In this document: positions 33,898-45,562 of the stretch, one piece after another | How the letters are laid out: the number at the start of each line of letters is the position of its first letter | Numbering within the stretch: position 1 is the stretch's first letter | Made by a program: the position numbers and the translations under genes | Assembly: GCF_963576675.1 (NCBI RefSeq) | Contig: NC_088915.1 | Location: 32,517,501-32,581,500 of the forward strand | From: Euphorbia lathyris | Taxonomy: Eukaryota; Streptophyta; Magnoliopsida; Malpighiales; Euphorbiaceae | Reading direction: 5' to 3' | Length of the DNA: 64,000 nt | Notes under the pieces: model-generated | The model's input: the letters and a program-made list of their open reading frames with translations, nothing else | Told to the model about the DNA's origin: nothing | The model's database searches: none

Positions 33898-34665
33898 AAC
33901 GATCTAGGGAGATCCCCGATCGACGATGGGGATCCTCGATCGAAGAAGACATCTTCGATCGAGGAAAGACCTTTCAGGCAGACCTTCTGTTTTTAATGTC
34001 AGAACCAGAAAACAAGGGGAGAAGTGTAAAATTTAAATAAACAATGTGCAAACAATAGGGAACGAGCTTTTAAAACCCTTCAGATGTTACCTCTGAGACG
34101 CTTTTCCAATTTTCATGTTTAGTAGGCCGACGAACGCGTGATTGAGACCTTGTGCAGCAACCCGTGAAGCAAACAATTGAAGTGATAAAAAATGTGGTAT
34201 CCCACATGCTTCGGTCGAAAACCTCCAAATCGAAGTACATTTGACCCAAAAAGGTCAATTTTGGAAGTGTAATGACTTCAGAATTGACGTTTAGTGAAGA
34301 ACAGTTGTGAGAAATGTGTTTCTTTGATCTAAAACTTTGTAAATTGTCATGTTTGGGTGTTTGAACCTCTCAAGGTGTCGTGTTTTGGTAAGATTTGTGT
34401 AAAAACCTCACAATTTCACTCACTTTCAAATGCTTTCAAGTGTATTTTACTCTCTTTCTTTCTTTCTTCTTTGATTTTGCACTCAAAATGGGTTTTTGAA
34501 GTTCGCTCCCCTCACCCTCGGCAGTTTCTACCTTTCTTATAGTGGGAATGGGGAAAAGAACCGCCAGAAAACTGATTAAAAACTGCCTAAAACCGTCAAG
34601 GATCGACGATCGAAGACCCTCATCCTCGATCGAGGAACAGGTCTTCGATTGAAGATCATATTTTA
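33898..34665. repeat. Two TCGATCGA-rich repeat blocks
   Basis: Blocks at about 33898-33965 and 34600-34665 share short palindromic words (cgatcga, cctcgatcgagga, gatcgacgat) and lie about 690 bp apart. No coding content between them. Possibly LTR-derived; not identified. Confidence 0.4.
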
Positions 34666-34669
34666 CTTC

Positions 34670-35525
34670 AAGTATTTTTTATTTCAGAAATGATAAATCA
34701 AGATAGAATAAAATGAAATGAACTAAAATGACTCAGAAAATGGGGCCCGGATCCTTAGCTCGTATCTCGCACAGCGCGTCATGTGAAGCCCACCTGCACC
34801 AACTATTAGCTAGAGTGTAACGTAAACTCATCACTAGGGCCAGAAAAAGTTCGTGCTCACACCATGTTAGATCATTTTTTCAAAAATAAGTTAAAGATCC
34901 TCAGGATAAAAAAAATATGTAAAACCATAGTTTTACAAAACACTAGAAAAGTTGAGATCTTAACTTTTCCATCATGATCGCAAAGCAAACCTGGTATGAA
35001 TTCATGTGTTATGGTGTTCTAGCCTTTCCTTTTGAAAGAAGTGCATGTCTCATTAACACGAAAGCATCGGTTTAGATGTGTCCAAACACCCAGCCTTAGT
35101 CCACTACAGGTTAGAGATTATGTTCAGCTATAAAGACAGAAGGCCTTAAGTTACTTTTAACTTTTCCATTTAGATTATAAGTAATTCTTATAATACAAAC
35201 GCAATGTAGCATGTATACTTATCATCTTGCTCTTTAATGAAATCACTTTCATAGTTCGGGCAAGATGACTTTTATTATCGAACAAGCTCTTGATATAGTT
35301 CAAGAACATCCTCATCCTTCCATTCATCACCACTTACCAAATTAAAGGGTAAACACCCATGTGAGCGAGATATTTCTCTATCCGACATACTCAATAGTAT
35401 AACAGTAAGTGTTAATGAATAATATTTGCACTCGTGCATTGGACAGATTCAGACTTTATTGAATGGTCGTATCTCAAAATAAATGAAAAGTGAAGTATGC
35501 TTAGATTAGACACAAAAAAATTAAG
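34670..35525. other. Degraded retroelement sequence, non-coding
   Basis: No open frame. Position downstream (minus strand) of the copia RNase H remnant suggests the 3' end of that element, but LTR edges cannot be fixed. Confidence 0.3.
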
Positions 35526-35694
35526 ATTTAATGTTTCACATAAACATCTCTCTTATGACAATGTTGGTAAGTGAATCTACGACCATATCATGACTCGATA
35601 CATACTTCAGATTAACTTCATTACATGGAATTAGTTCTTTACAAAATGATACTTAGTCTTTATAGCCTTTAACTTGATAGGAAACATTTAATCC
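35526..35694 (-). pseudogene. Ty1/copia RNase H C-terminal remnant
   Basis: Read on the minus strand, with one frameshift, it gives KTKYHFVKE and then KYVSSHDMVVDSLTN. This matches the copia RNase H tail pattern (KxKYHFxRE ... xYVxSxDxVADxLTK). Too short and broken to act. Confidence 0.6.
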
Positions 35695-35899
35695 TTGCAA
35701 AAGTTGATAGAAGATTGAGTATGTAAGTTACTAATACTTAAATGGTTCACAAACTGATTTAACTACCTCTTGTATTGCAGGAAAGTATCACACATACTCA
35801 CTCTCATGGCATATAGGGAAGCACAAGTTTTCTCACTACTCAATGAGTATGTCACCTTATCCTAACGAGAAAACATAGGTAGAAAATGGATTTTCTCAC

Positions 35900-37144
35900 T
35901 GTTGTCCTAGCAAGTGCACTAGGTCCAAGTAATAAAGTGATAAGTAGATATCATCTCCATGAGGATAGAACAAGCACACTCACACTCCCATAAAAGTACG
36001 TATAGCCAAGTTTTAAAAGTAACCAATCGTTTAAGTTGATTTGAAGGTGGTTTGATACAGTATAATACATAAAACAAGCAAAGAATTGAGTTGAACTTCA
36101 GATGAGAAAAGAACAGGTACACAGCATACACAAAACGGTCTTAGAACAGGCACTCCACTCCTTGTTCATTAAGTGGGAACAGCTTTGGCGTAAAGTATCT
36201 TTCAATAAAATCGGTTGAGTCAGGTGTCCCTTGTTCCCAACATTCTTGAGAGACAATTAAAATAAGTCTCATTGAGACTAATGTATCTCTAAGCTTTAAG
36301 AACAGGAAAGCATTTAGCTAGAACAACTAAAACCTTTAACATGTAATTAATACGTCTCTGTTTCATAATTAAATGTGCTCAATGAAAGTTCAGCTTTGCA
36401 AAGAGAGTCTCCTCATGATTTCTCTGCTTAAAAACAGGTTAGCTACTCCTATTTAACATTAATTACTCATTGAACATCCAAGCCACATATACTTAATGAG
36501 TTTAGAGAGGAGTTAACCTGCCCTTTTTACCTGTTTCTGCTCTGCTGCATACCGGTTTAGTGAATTACTCACTCATGGTTGAATGAGATAAAACAAAAGT
36601 GTAATGAAGAAAATAACAATGCATTAAAACACATAAAACAAAGTTACACAACTAGGCTTCAGATCCGGAAATCTGAATGATCAACATACAAAATGAGGGC
36701 TCCTTAAATAGCCCGAAATTGTCCACAAATGATTGTTCAAGATAAAATAAAATAAAGAAGATATGGTCTGGCAGACTATTCTGACAGTCAGGAACAGTCT
36801 GCAGCACAGCAGTCCACCCATGCTTGATGATTTCTTCTGTGAGGGATGGTTGTTCTGCCTCCACCATTAATTCTTCTTCCGGAAAGGTCTCCAATAATTT
36901 AAGGATGATTGATCAAGGTCCTCGGGTACAAATTGTTCCCATGAGTTCTTGTTCTCTTCCTTGTTCTTCGCTTGTCCGCACTCCTTTCCTGCTTGTTCAC
37001 CGTGTGGATTCTGCTACCGAATAGGCAGTTGCTTTATCACAAACAATTTGAGAAAAACAATGTATTATGAGAACTATATGTTGCATTATTGTTCGTTTAT
37101 TCCCAAATTTGCTACAAAATATTATACACATTTTACACTCATCA
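35900..37144 (-). repeat. Probable 3' LTR of an Athila-type gypsy element
   Basis: On the minus strand it begins TGATGAGTGTAAAATG at 37144 and ends with the block CCTAGTGCACTTGCTAGG and ACAACA at 35900 (TG...CA). A purine-rich GTTTTGGGGGTATT precedes it, next to TTGCTTGAGGATAAGCAA, text I associate with the 3' end of Athila elements. A TATA-like CTATTTAAGG is near 36710. The partner LTR would lie beyond the window, so the call rests on structure alone. Confidence 0.5.
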
Positions 37145-37199
37145 AAATACCCCCAAAACAATGTATTGCTTATCCTCAAGCAATGTCTTTATAGAGATG

Positions 37200-38544
37200 T
37201 GTTGGTCCCTTATAACGTTGCAAGTATAGTTCCAAGGGGGGGTTAGGAACTATTTAAACTTTTTAATTCTTAGGGCAGACTTCTTTTCTTAAGAGAAAAG
37301 GTTTTAACAGCGGCGCTGAGTAATCAGTAAGATACTAGCTTAGTCAACTGGTGACTAGGTCTGTTTCTTGACTTGAGTCAGGAGATAGCACTTTAAGTCT
37401 ATTCCTGAGCTCAGATGTTCGATGCGCACAACTCAGCTTGACCTCTTTACTTGGTCAGTTTTTGGTTATTTAAGCAAGCAATATATATAAGGAGTTTAAA
37501 GTAAGAAATGCGTTACTCAGTAGATTTATCCAGGTTCGGCTTCTTCTAAGCCTACGTCCTGTCCCCGGAACACGTTCTGAGATTTCGAATCCTCTACTGA
37601 GCTATTTAAAGGTAGAGCCTCAAACCTTTTACAATCTTAGCAACTGAGTATAACAAGAGTATCTTCCTCTATTCCTCTACTCAATCCTAATCTCTCGCTG
37701 AGTACTATAACCGAGTACTCAGCCTCTCCTTTTTAATCTCTAGAAATGATAAGTGTTTGTCCTAAACAATGATTGCTAAGACACCTTAGATGATTGAATA
37801 ATCACTCTAGACTTTTACACAAAGATATGAAATGTAGTGTAAGATTTGCTTTGCTTTTTGCTTGCAGAACTTGCGTAGAAATTTGGTCAGCGTAATGGCT
37901 TGATCAAGTTCTATGTTGAATGAAGCTTCTGATGGCACTATTTATAGAGACGTCTTGAGGCATCGGTTATTTCGAATTTCGAAATAACCGTTGGAGGGAA
38001 ACGGCTTCCTGTCGTTGTCATCCTGACTTGCTCAGAGCTCTCGGCCAATCAGATTTGAGTATCTTCTGTCCTCGGTCAGCTTTTGGTCAGCTCGACAGAA
38101 TGTCTCTCCTTTTATGGTAAAGTCAACTGGACAGCATACTGTGTCGTCTGAACTTTACCCAAAGTGGAAACTCTTTGTCTGGAAGTTTTCCTTAGCCAGC
38201 TCCTGTCTTGTACGCTTTGTCGAATCAACTCAGCAGCTTCGTTCCGAAGTTGTTCCTTGAAGGTCTTCTAGATCCTTCTTCCGCTGAGTTGCGTTTTGTC
38301 CATAACGACAACGTTTTGACAAACGCGGGCCGAGTTGTATTGAACCGTTTGACTTGGGCTTTGACTCTTGTATTGGGCTTGGGCCTTTTAATCCTTATGT
38401 CTTATAAACAATTTAACTCAACATTGAACAAACACATTAGTAGAATAAATCAAAGCATTTAAACTTAGTGTGTTTAGAATATGTTTTTTAATTATACTTG
38501 AACAATTTTGTCAAATCAAAATTATATGGAAAGGTGTTTCAACA
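37200..38544 (-). repeat. 3' LTR of the Sirevirus
   Basis: 1345 bp, TG...CA. It contains many ACTCAG/CTGAGT words and a TATA-like CTATAAATAG (minus) at 37938-37947. Confidence 0.92.
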
Positions 38545-38645
38545 AACTCCCCCATTTTGATGTTGGCAAAACTATTCAGCGAGGAACTCAGTGTTGAGCT
38601 CCCCCATGATAGTTGACCTAATATAACTTAGCAAACTCCCCCGTA
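38545..38645 (-). other. Polypurine tract of the Sirevirus with two extra copies
   Basis: Minus-strand GGGGGAG tracts occur at 38545-38554 (next to the LTR), 38596-38606 and 38634-38643. Multiplied polypurine tracts upstream of the 3' LTR are a reported Sirevirus trait. Confidence 0.75.
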
Positions 38646-39095
38646 AGGGTTGAGCTACTGACTTAGTTTTACTCTAAACATTTAAAGGTTTAATCGAGTA
38701 AGTCTAAGGTCAGTTTTCAGATATAGGTCAGCTCATGGAACATATTCTATTTTACTCAGTGTTAAAGCGGAAGGTTTTATCATTCAGAGAGCGCTGAGTA
38801 ATTTGTTGTTCAATGAGTTTTATAAGGCAATGTTTTATAAACATATAGGTCAGTGTCAAACATGTTATCAGCATTTGGTTCAATCAATAAATTTTATAAG
38901 CCTTTAAACATAGCTGATTTAATTGAAGATACATAATAACATAATACACAGCATCGTATAAAAATAATTCATAACTCAGAGTTTAAACAGAAGATGCAGG
39001 TATTGATATTTAATATAGGTAGTCAGTGTTTACAAACAAGAGTTCAAGACAGGCATAGAGACTACATACTTAGCCTATACTGAGCTAGCCTATAT

Positions 39096-41945
39096 CTATT
39101 TCTTTTTCTTCTGTTTGGACTGACTAGACTCATGCTGTGTTCTCGCTTGTGCTTTCTCCCCTGTTTTGTCAGCATCGGGAGGAGGAATCCTAAAGCTATC
39201 GGTTAAGACGGCCCTGGTCAGTTCTGTGGACAGCGCTTTAAGTCTGTCGGTGCTTTCATTGACACCATCAAAGATAGCCACTCCATTATCTGAGACCTTG
39301 GCGGGTATGTTAAGCTCAGCAGCGCTGATCATGCTAACTTTGAAGGCTTGCGATTTGCCTATCCATGTAAGTGCATCGGTCAGGCCAGCAATGACTTGAT
39401 GGAATGTTTTGAGTAAGTAGGTGTCATAGTATTGGCGCTGAACATTGCTGTGACGTATGTGATTGAAGGTTTGTCTGGTGATAGACAGCATTTCATTTTG
39501 TTTCATAGCGTCAGTATCCATCTCTTGCTTGTTCAGATTCAGCAATCGAACAGCCTCACCAATTTGCTCTACTGAGCACTGGGAATAAGAAACCATTTGC
39601 TCATTGGTTTTGAGTTGCTCGGTGTGAAGCTGAGCAAAGAGCATCTTTACTTCATCAGAAGTTGCATAGCGGGAGTTTGCAGCTGACAAGGTCTGAACTT
39701 ATTGTTGTAGAGCGTTTAAGTGTTGAACAGTTGTCAGCTGGATCTCAGCTAGCTTTGCGATGGAATCCTGCTTAGCTTGATGTGCTTGAAAAGTAATGAT
39801 GACATTCAGCAAATCCTTGAATCCCTTAACTTCGTTGAGAAGCTGAGTGACTTGGGAAAGCTGAGTAGTCTCAATAGTGGAAGACCCAGCAGCAGCAGGA
39901 GTAACTTGTTGAAGGTCTTTGATCAAAGCTTGCACTGAGTCGATTATTCTTTTGCCAGACTCAGTGGCATTTAGGTAACTTTGAGAGCCTTCAGTGACAT
40001 CAGTATGACCGGTGGGAAGAGGAGTCAAGGAAATGACGTGGTCAGTGACTGGTAGTGTGGTTCCAATCTGCACTTGAGGTTCTGGTAGAACTGATTGATC
40101 GGCAGATATATTGAGTGGAGAAGAGGAAATTCGAATACTGTCAGTGCTGACGGGGGCAGATATGTTTGGAGTCAGCACAATGCTTGGAGGGACGGTATTG
40201 ACAGTAATTGGCTCAACTTGACTTGTTGAGTTGGTGGAAGCATTCAAGTCGGCATGTTCCTTTTGGGAAGAAACAGAGGCTTGCTTTTCGATAGATGCTG
40301 ATGTAGTAGAAGGTGGTTGTCTTTTGAAAAATTTCAGCTTAACTGCAGAAGGGTCCTGGGTTGGCTTCTGAATAACGAAGTCAGGAAGAGTTGGTTGTGG
40401 AACAGGAATGTCGCTGACTGTCTTCTGACTTGCCTTAACTAATCTTCTTCTGCGAGGAGGATTGTCAGCCAGAATAGATTCGCCTGAGTGAGATGGAAAA
40501 GTTTCTTCTTGTTCAACGTTAAGCTGGTCAGATTGCTCATGTACTTGATCAACATTGTGTTGGTCATGCTCTTGTTCTTCTCCAGCAGCCAACTCAGCAT
40601 TGGCTTGCTCAGCTTCAACCTCACTGGTTGTCTCCTTATTATCCTCAGCGTCATCCTGACCGCTGGCCTCTTCTTCTTCATCATCTTCTGAACTTTCACC
40701 ATCTAGTTCTTCCTCAACTTGTGCAATGAACTGGTTGTCCAGATGCACCTCTTCTTCTTATTCCTCAGTTACAGTTCCTAGACACTGTGTGTAGTGAGAG
40801 TCACCAGGCACAACAATATCAGTAGGGATATCATTAATGGGAGTCAGTGTAGAAGACTTTTGCTTCTTTTGAGGCTGAACGTCAGCATCAGTTCTGTCCT
40901 CAGTTTCAGGCTCATCTTGCCTGCTCCTTTTCTCAGCTGACTTAGGTTTCTCCTGACCTGGTTCAGCAACTGACTTAGGCTTCTTTGCCTTAGGCTCAGC
41001 CTTCTTTGAAGTGGTCTCAATAGCTTTCCTCTTGCGGGAAGCTGGAGCCTTAGTTCTTCTCCTTTTCTTCGGGACAGCTGTTTCCTCAGCTTGTTGTTCA
41101 TCAGCAGCAGCAGTTTTTCCTTTCTTCAGAGGCTAATTGAACTTTAAAGCCCTCAGCGAGGCTGCTGTGATTTCAGATCCTCTAGCTTTAACTTCATCAG
41201 TTAGGTCTATCTGATGATCAATGAGGATCCTGGTGATGAGCGATCCCAGCCTTAGAGTTCCGGTACTCCTTAGAAAGCCAGCAATGAGGAATACTGGCAT
41301 GTTGATTGGCTTATATGTCACCATATGCCATATGAAGCATTGCTCGAAGTTCGTTGCTGAGGTGGTGCAGTTGATCTTGGGGTAGATGAAGTAACTCAAC
41401 AGATAGTGAGCCATCTTTTGGTGCTGACCCATAGAGGAACTGGAGACTTCTCCTAAGTGGCCTTCAGGTTTACAAAAGGTGACTACGTACCCAGTATTGT
41501 CCTGATCTCCAGATCTTCTCAGCTTTGCTCCTTCATTTTTCAACTTCAGCAAGTTTGCTAGATAGTCAGGATTTATGAAGATAGTCTTTTCTCTTACCAC
41601 AGTTGCCAGACAGTCCTGGTTGTCATCGGCAACACGGAGGTTGTGGTAGAACTCCCTTACGAGGTCAGGATAAGTGTGATCCCTAATAGAGAACAGCTCG
41701 GACCATCCATTTTGCGCTATCTATTCGCAGAAGGGTTGCTCGGAGGTTACGAAGGCCTCAGATACCCATCGCGAGAAATCTACTTTCCATTCGGTAATGT
41801 TGTCGAAAACCTTAGTATAGGTTCTGGCTTTGGTCGGTTTTTCTTTGGAAGAAGTAGCTTGCCCAGTTTTTCCTTTACTCGGCGTAGTGACCTTGGTAGT
41901 TTTAGGGTGACCGGCACCGGAGATGTTGACGGAAACTTGAGTCAT
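39096..41945 (-). pseudogene. Sirevirus 3' ORF (env-like / plant transposon protein), four stops
   Basis: A single reading frame of about 950 codons runs from MTQVSVNIS at 41945 to QSKQKKKK at 39096. Stops interrupt it at 41721-41723 (TAG), 41133-41135 (TAG), 40758-40760 (TAA) and 39699-39701 (TAA). The N-terminal 250 residues resemble the putative plant transposon protein domain (blocks ELFSIRDHTYPDLVREFY, FIYPKINCTTS, MPVFLIAG). Then come a Lys/Arg-rich stretch, an acidic stretch (EDDEEEEASGQDDAED), a Ser/Thr-rich region and a possible coiled coil before a poly-Lys end. I see no clear signal peptide or membrane segment. Extra 3' ORFs in Sireviruses have been called env-like; function unknown. 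Confidence 0.75.
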
Positions 41946-42429
41946 AATTTCAGAACAAGTTTGGGAAGCTTTGAGAGTTTTTAGAGAGAAAGCTTTTGCC
42001 TTAGAATTCGATAGGTGTAAAGAAGATAAAGAATGGGGATTTACCCATTATTTATAGCGGTGAAGTGTGGATCTTATCGAATCCATGTGTCAGTTTTGCC
42101 TTGGGATTGTCAACCGACAAAGATCCTGGCATTTATGACACATTCGGCACGTACGTCATCCTAGGTGGCTATTCGCGTGCTTAAGCATTAAGTGCAACGG
42201 ATCTAACACTCAGCGTTTAGAATACTAAGCGTTTTGCATTCTGAGTGGTCAGTAGTATATGAAAGGATGATTTCTCAGTTTAAGATTTACTACTCGGTGT
42301 GCATATTGACTCAGTATTGATGTGTATTTTGTGTTAAGTACTCAGCATAACAATCACTCAGCATGCATTTGTGTAAATCATTCAGTATAGTAATTCACTC
42401 AGTATAAATTTACATTTTAGAACAGGAAT

Positions 42430-45400
42430 TTACTGAAGAGGATTAAACATACCAATGGCTCCTCTCAGTATGCTGAACTGTTCACGAGCCAGTGGCTTTG
42501 TGAAGATATCCGCAAGCTGCTCATCCGTTGGGACGTAGGTCAGCTTTATCTCACCTTTGAGTACATGGTCTCTAATGAAGTGATGCCTTATGCTGACATG
42601 CTTCATTCTGCTGTGTTGAATTGGGTTCTTTGATAGATCAATTGCACTTTTGTTGTCGCATTTGACCTCAATTGTCTTTGTTTGAACACCATAGTCTTTA
42701 ACTGTTGCTTAATCCATAGGACTTGAGCAACACAGTGACCAGCAGCAATGTACTCAGCTTCAGTGGTAGACAAGGCTACTGACGCCTGCTTCTTGCTGAA
42801 CCAAGATACAAGACAGCTTCCTAAGAAATGACATCCTCCAGAGGTGCTTTTCCATTCTAGCTTGTCTCGACCATAGTCAGCGTCAGTGTATCCAATGAGT
42901 GTAAAGCCATGTGTGTTGGGATACCATAAACCTGCGTTCACTGAGCTTTGCAAGTATCTAAGGATTCTTTTTACAGCTATGTAATGAGATTCCTTAGGGT
43001 TAGATTGATATCTAGCACAGTAGCATACTGAGAACTGAATGTCCGGTCTACTGGCTGTTAAGTAAAGTAGAGAGCCTATCATACCTCGATACAATTTGCT
43101 GTCTACTGACTTACCATTCTCGTTAGCGCAGAGGACAGTGTCAATGCCCATAGGAGTGGATATTGGCTTGCAATTCTCCAAGTCATATTTCTTTAATATC
43201 TCCTTGGCATATTTAGCTTGACTGATGAAGATGCTATTTTTTCCTTGTTTTATTTGAAGTCCGAGGAAGAAGTTGAGTTCTCCCATCATTGACATTTCAA
43301 ACTCAGTCTGCATTTGTTTGCTAAATTCCTTGCACATTGATTCGTTAGTTGCACCAAATATTATATCATCAACATAAATTTGAGCCAGCAGGGTATCTTT
43401 ACCCTTTCTCTTAATGAATAAGGTTGTATCAGCTTTGCCCCTGACATAATTTCTAGTCAGCAGGAAACTGGTCAGCCTCTCATACCAAGCACGTGGTGCT
43501 TGCTTGAAGCCGTACAGAGCCTTTTTGAGTTTATAAACGTGGTTTGGGAATTTTGGATCCTCAAACCATGGAGGTTGATTAACATAAACTTCCTCGTTTA
43601 TAACTCCATTAAGAAATGCACTCTTAACATCCATTTGGAATAATTTAAAGTTCATGTAAGATGCATATGCACATAAGATCCTAATAGCTTCTAGCCTTGC
43701 CACTGGGGCAAAGGTCTCACCGTAGTCAATACCTTCTTGCTGACTGTAGCCCTGAGCTAAAAGCCTTGCTTTGTTCCTGACTACATTTCCTTGCTCATCC
43801 AGTTTGTTGCGGAAGACCCATCTTGTTCCAATGGTCTTCTGACTCCTTGGATGTGGCACTAGCTCCCATACATCGTTTCTTCTGAATTGGTCAAGTTCCT
43901 CTTGCATTGTGCTCATCCAGAATTTATCTTCCTCAGCATCAGTGAAGTTCTTAGGTTCCTGTACTGAGACGAAGGCTACATTGCTGAGGTACTTCTTAAG
44001 TTGATTCCTCGTCATCAGGGTATTCCCAGCAGAATCAAGGATTGCACTCTCTGAGTGCCCTCTTGGAATCCTTATCTCTTTAGGTAGATTTATGTCTTGT
44101 GTTGTCTGTGTTTCAACAATCTCTGCAGAAGTAGATTGGTCAGTGAAAGTAATCTTAGGTTCACTCTTACTCTTGGTCAGTCTTTTAGTGAATGACTCAG
44201 CAGCTGGTTCTTGGTCAGTGGTTACTGAGTGTGGATCATCCTCGGTCAGTGGCTGGTATCTACCTGCAGGGTTAGTTTCGTCGAACTCAACATGTACTGA
44301 CTCTTCTAAAGTTTGAGTTCGTTTATTGAAAACTCTGTATGCTTTGCTGTTTGTTGAGTAGCCTAGAAAGATAGCCTCATCAGCTTTTGAATCAAACTTT
44401 GCTAAGCTATCTTTGGTATTTAAAATAAAACATTTACAGCCAAAGGCACGAAAGTATCCAATATTGGGCTTTCGTCCTTTCCAAAGTTCATAGGGGGTTT
44501 TCTTGAGTATAGGTCTAACTAGAGCCCTATTAAGAATATAGCACGTTGTGTTAACAGCCTCTCCCCAAAAATACTTTGGAAGCCTATGCTCATCCAGCAT
44601 TGTCCTGGCTATTTCAACCAGAGTTCTGTTCTTCCTTTCAACAACCCCATTTTGTTGAGGTGTTCTAGGAGCAGAGAAATTGTGGTCAATGCCGCTGGCT
44701 TCACAGAATTCAACAAACTTCTGGTTTTTAAATTCTCCACCATTATCACTTCGGATGTGAGCTAATTTTAGGTCTTTATCATTTTCAATTTTTCTAACCA
44801 AATTTGAAAATGTCTCAAAGGTCTCATCCTTGCTACTCAGCAAGATGACCCAAGTGTACCGAGAGAAGTCATCTACAATGACCAAGGAAAATCTTCTTCC
44901 ACCCAGACTCAGCGGCTGGACTGGACCGAAGAGATCCAAGTGTAGTAACTCTAACGGACGCTTAGTTGAGACAATATTTTTGCTGTGAAAAGATTGTTTG
45001 GTTTGTTTACCAGCTTGGCAAACGTGGCATAATTGATCTTTTTCAAATTTAAGTTCAGGCAGTCCCTCAACCAATTGCTTTCTTGCTAATTTAGCCAGGA
45101 GGTCCATGCTTACATGACCAAGTCTTCTGTGCCATAGCCAGGAATTTTCTTCCTTTGATACTAAGCATACAGTTTTTGAAAACTTTTTCTCTAAGTCTAG
45201 CATAAAGACATTATCTATGCGAGGGGCAGTTAAAATTAACTCATTTGATTCACCCTCGTATATTTTACATCCAGTAGCATCAAATATAACTTTTCTCCCA
45301 TTGTCACATAGCTGAGCTATGCTGAGTAAGTTATATTTGAGTCCGCTGACTAGGGAGACAGATTCAATAGTAGGATTACCTCCAATGGTTCCTGACCCTA

Positions 45401-45515
45401 CTATCTTACCCTTCTTGTTGTCTCCAAAACTTACGCTTCCTCCTCATTTACGCTCAAACGTGATGAACTGAGTTTCATCACCAGTTATATGCCTCGAGCA
45501 TGTGCTGTCAATATA
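42430..45515 (-). pseudogene. Sirevirus pol (protease to RNase H), disrupted
   Basis: The protease motif DSTCSRH is near 45492-45512, where the usual form is DSGCSRH; a TGA at 45444-45446 follows. The long open frame 42603-45203 (866 residues) holds integrase (HRRLGH ... CHVCQAGK; LHLDLFGP, RSDNGGEF, QNGVVERKN), reverse transcriptase (QMDVKSAFLNG; YVDD at 43365-43376) and RNase H (STTEAEYIA). A one-base frameshift near 42690 moves the last ~85 codons ([12 protein letters not shown] ... [10 protein letters not shown]) to another frame, ending at 42430. Confidence 0.92.
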
Positions 45516-45562
45516 CCACATCTTTGACTTCTCATCACATCTCAGGCTTACCTGCATTGTAA

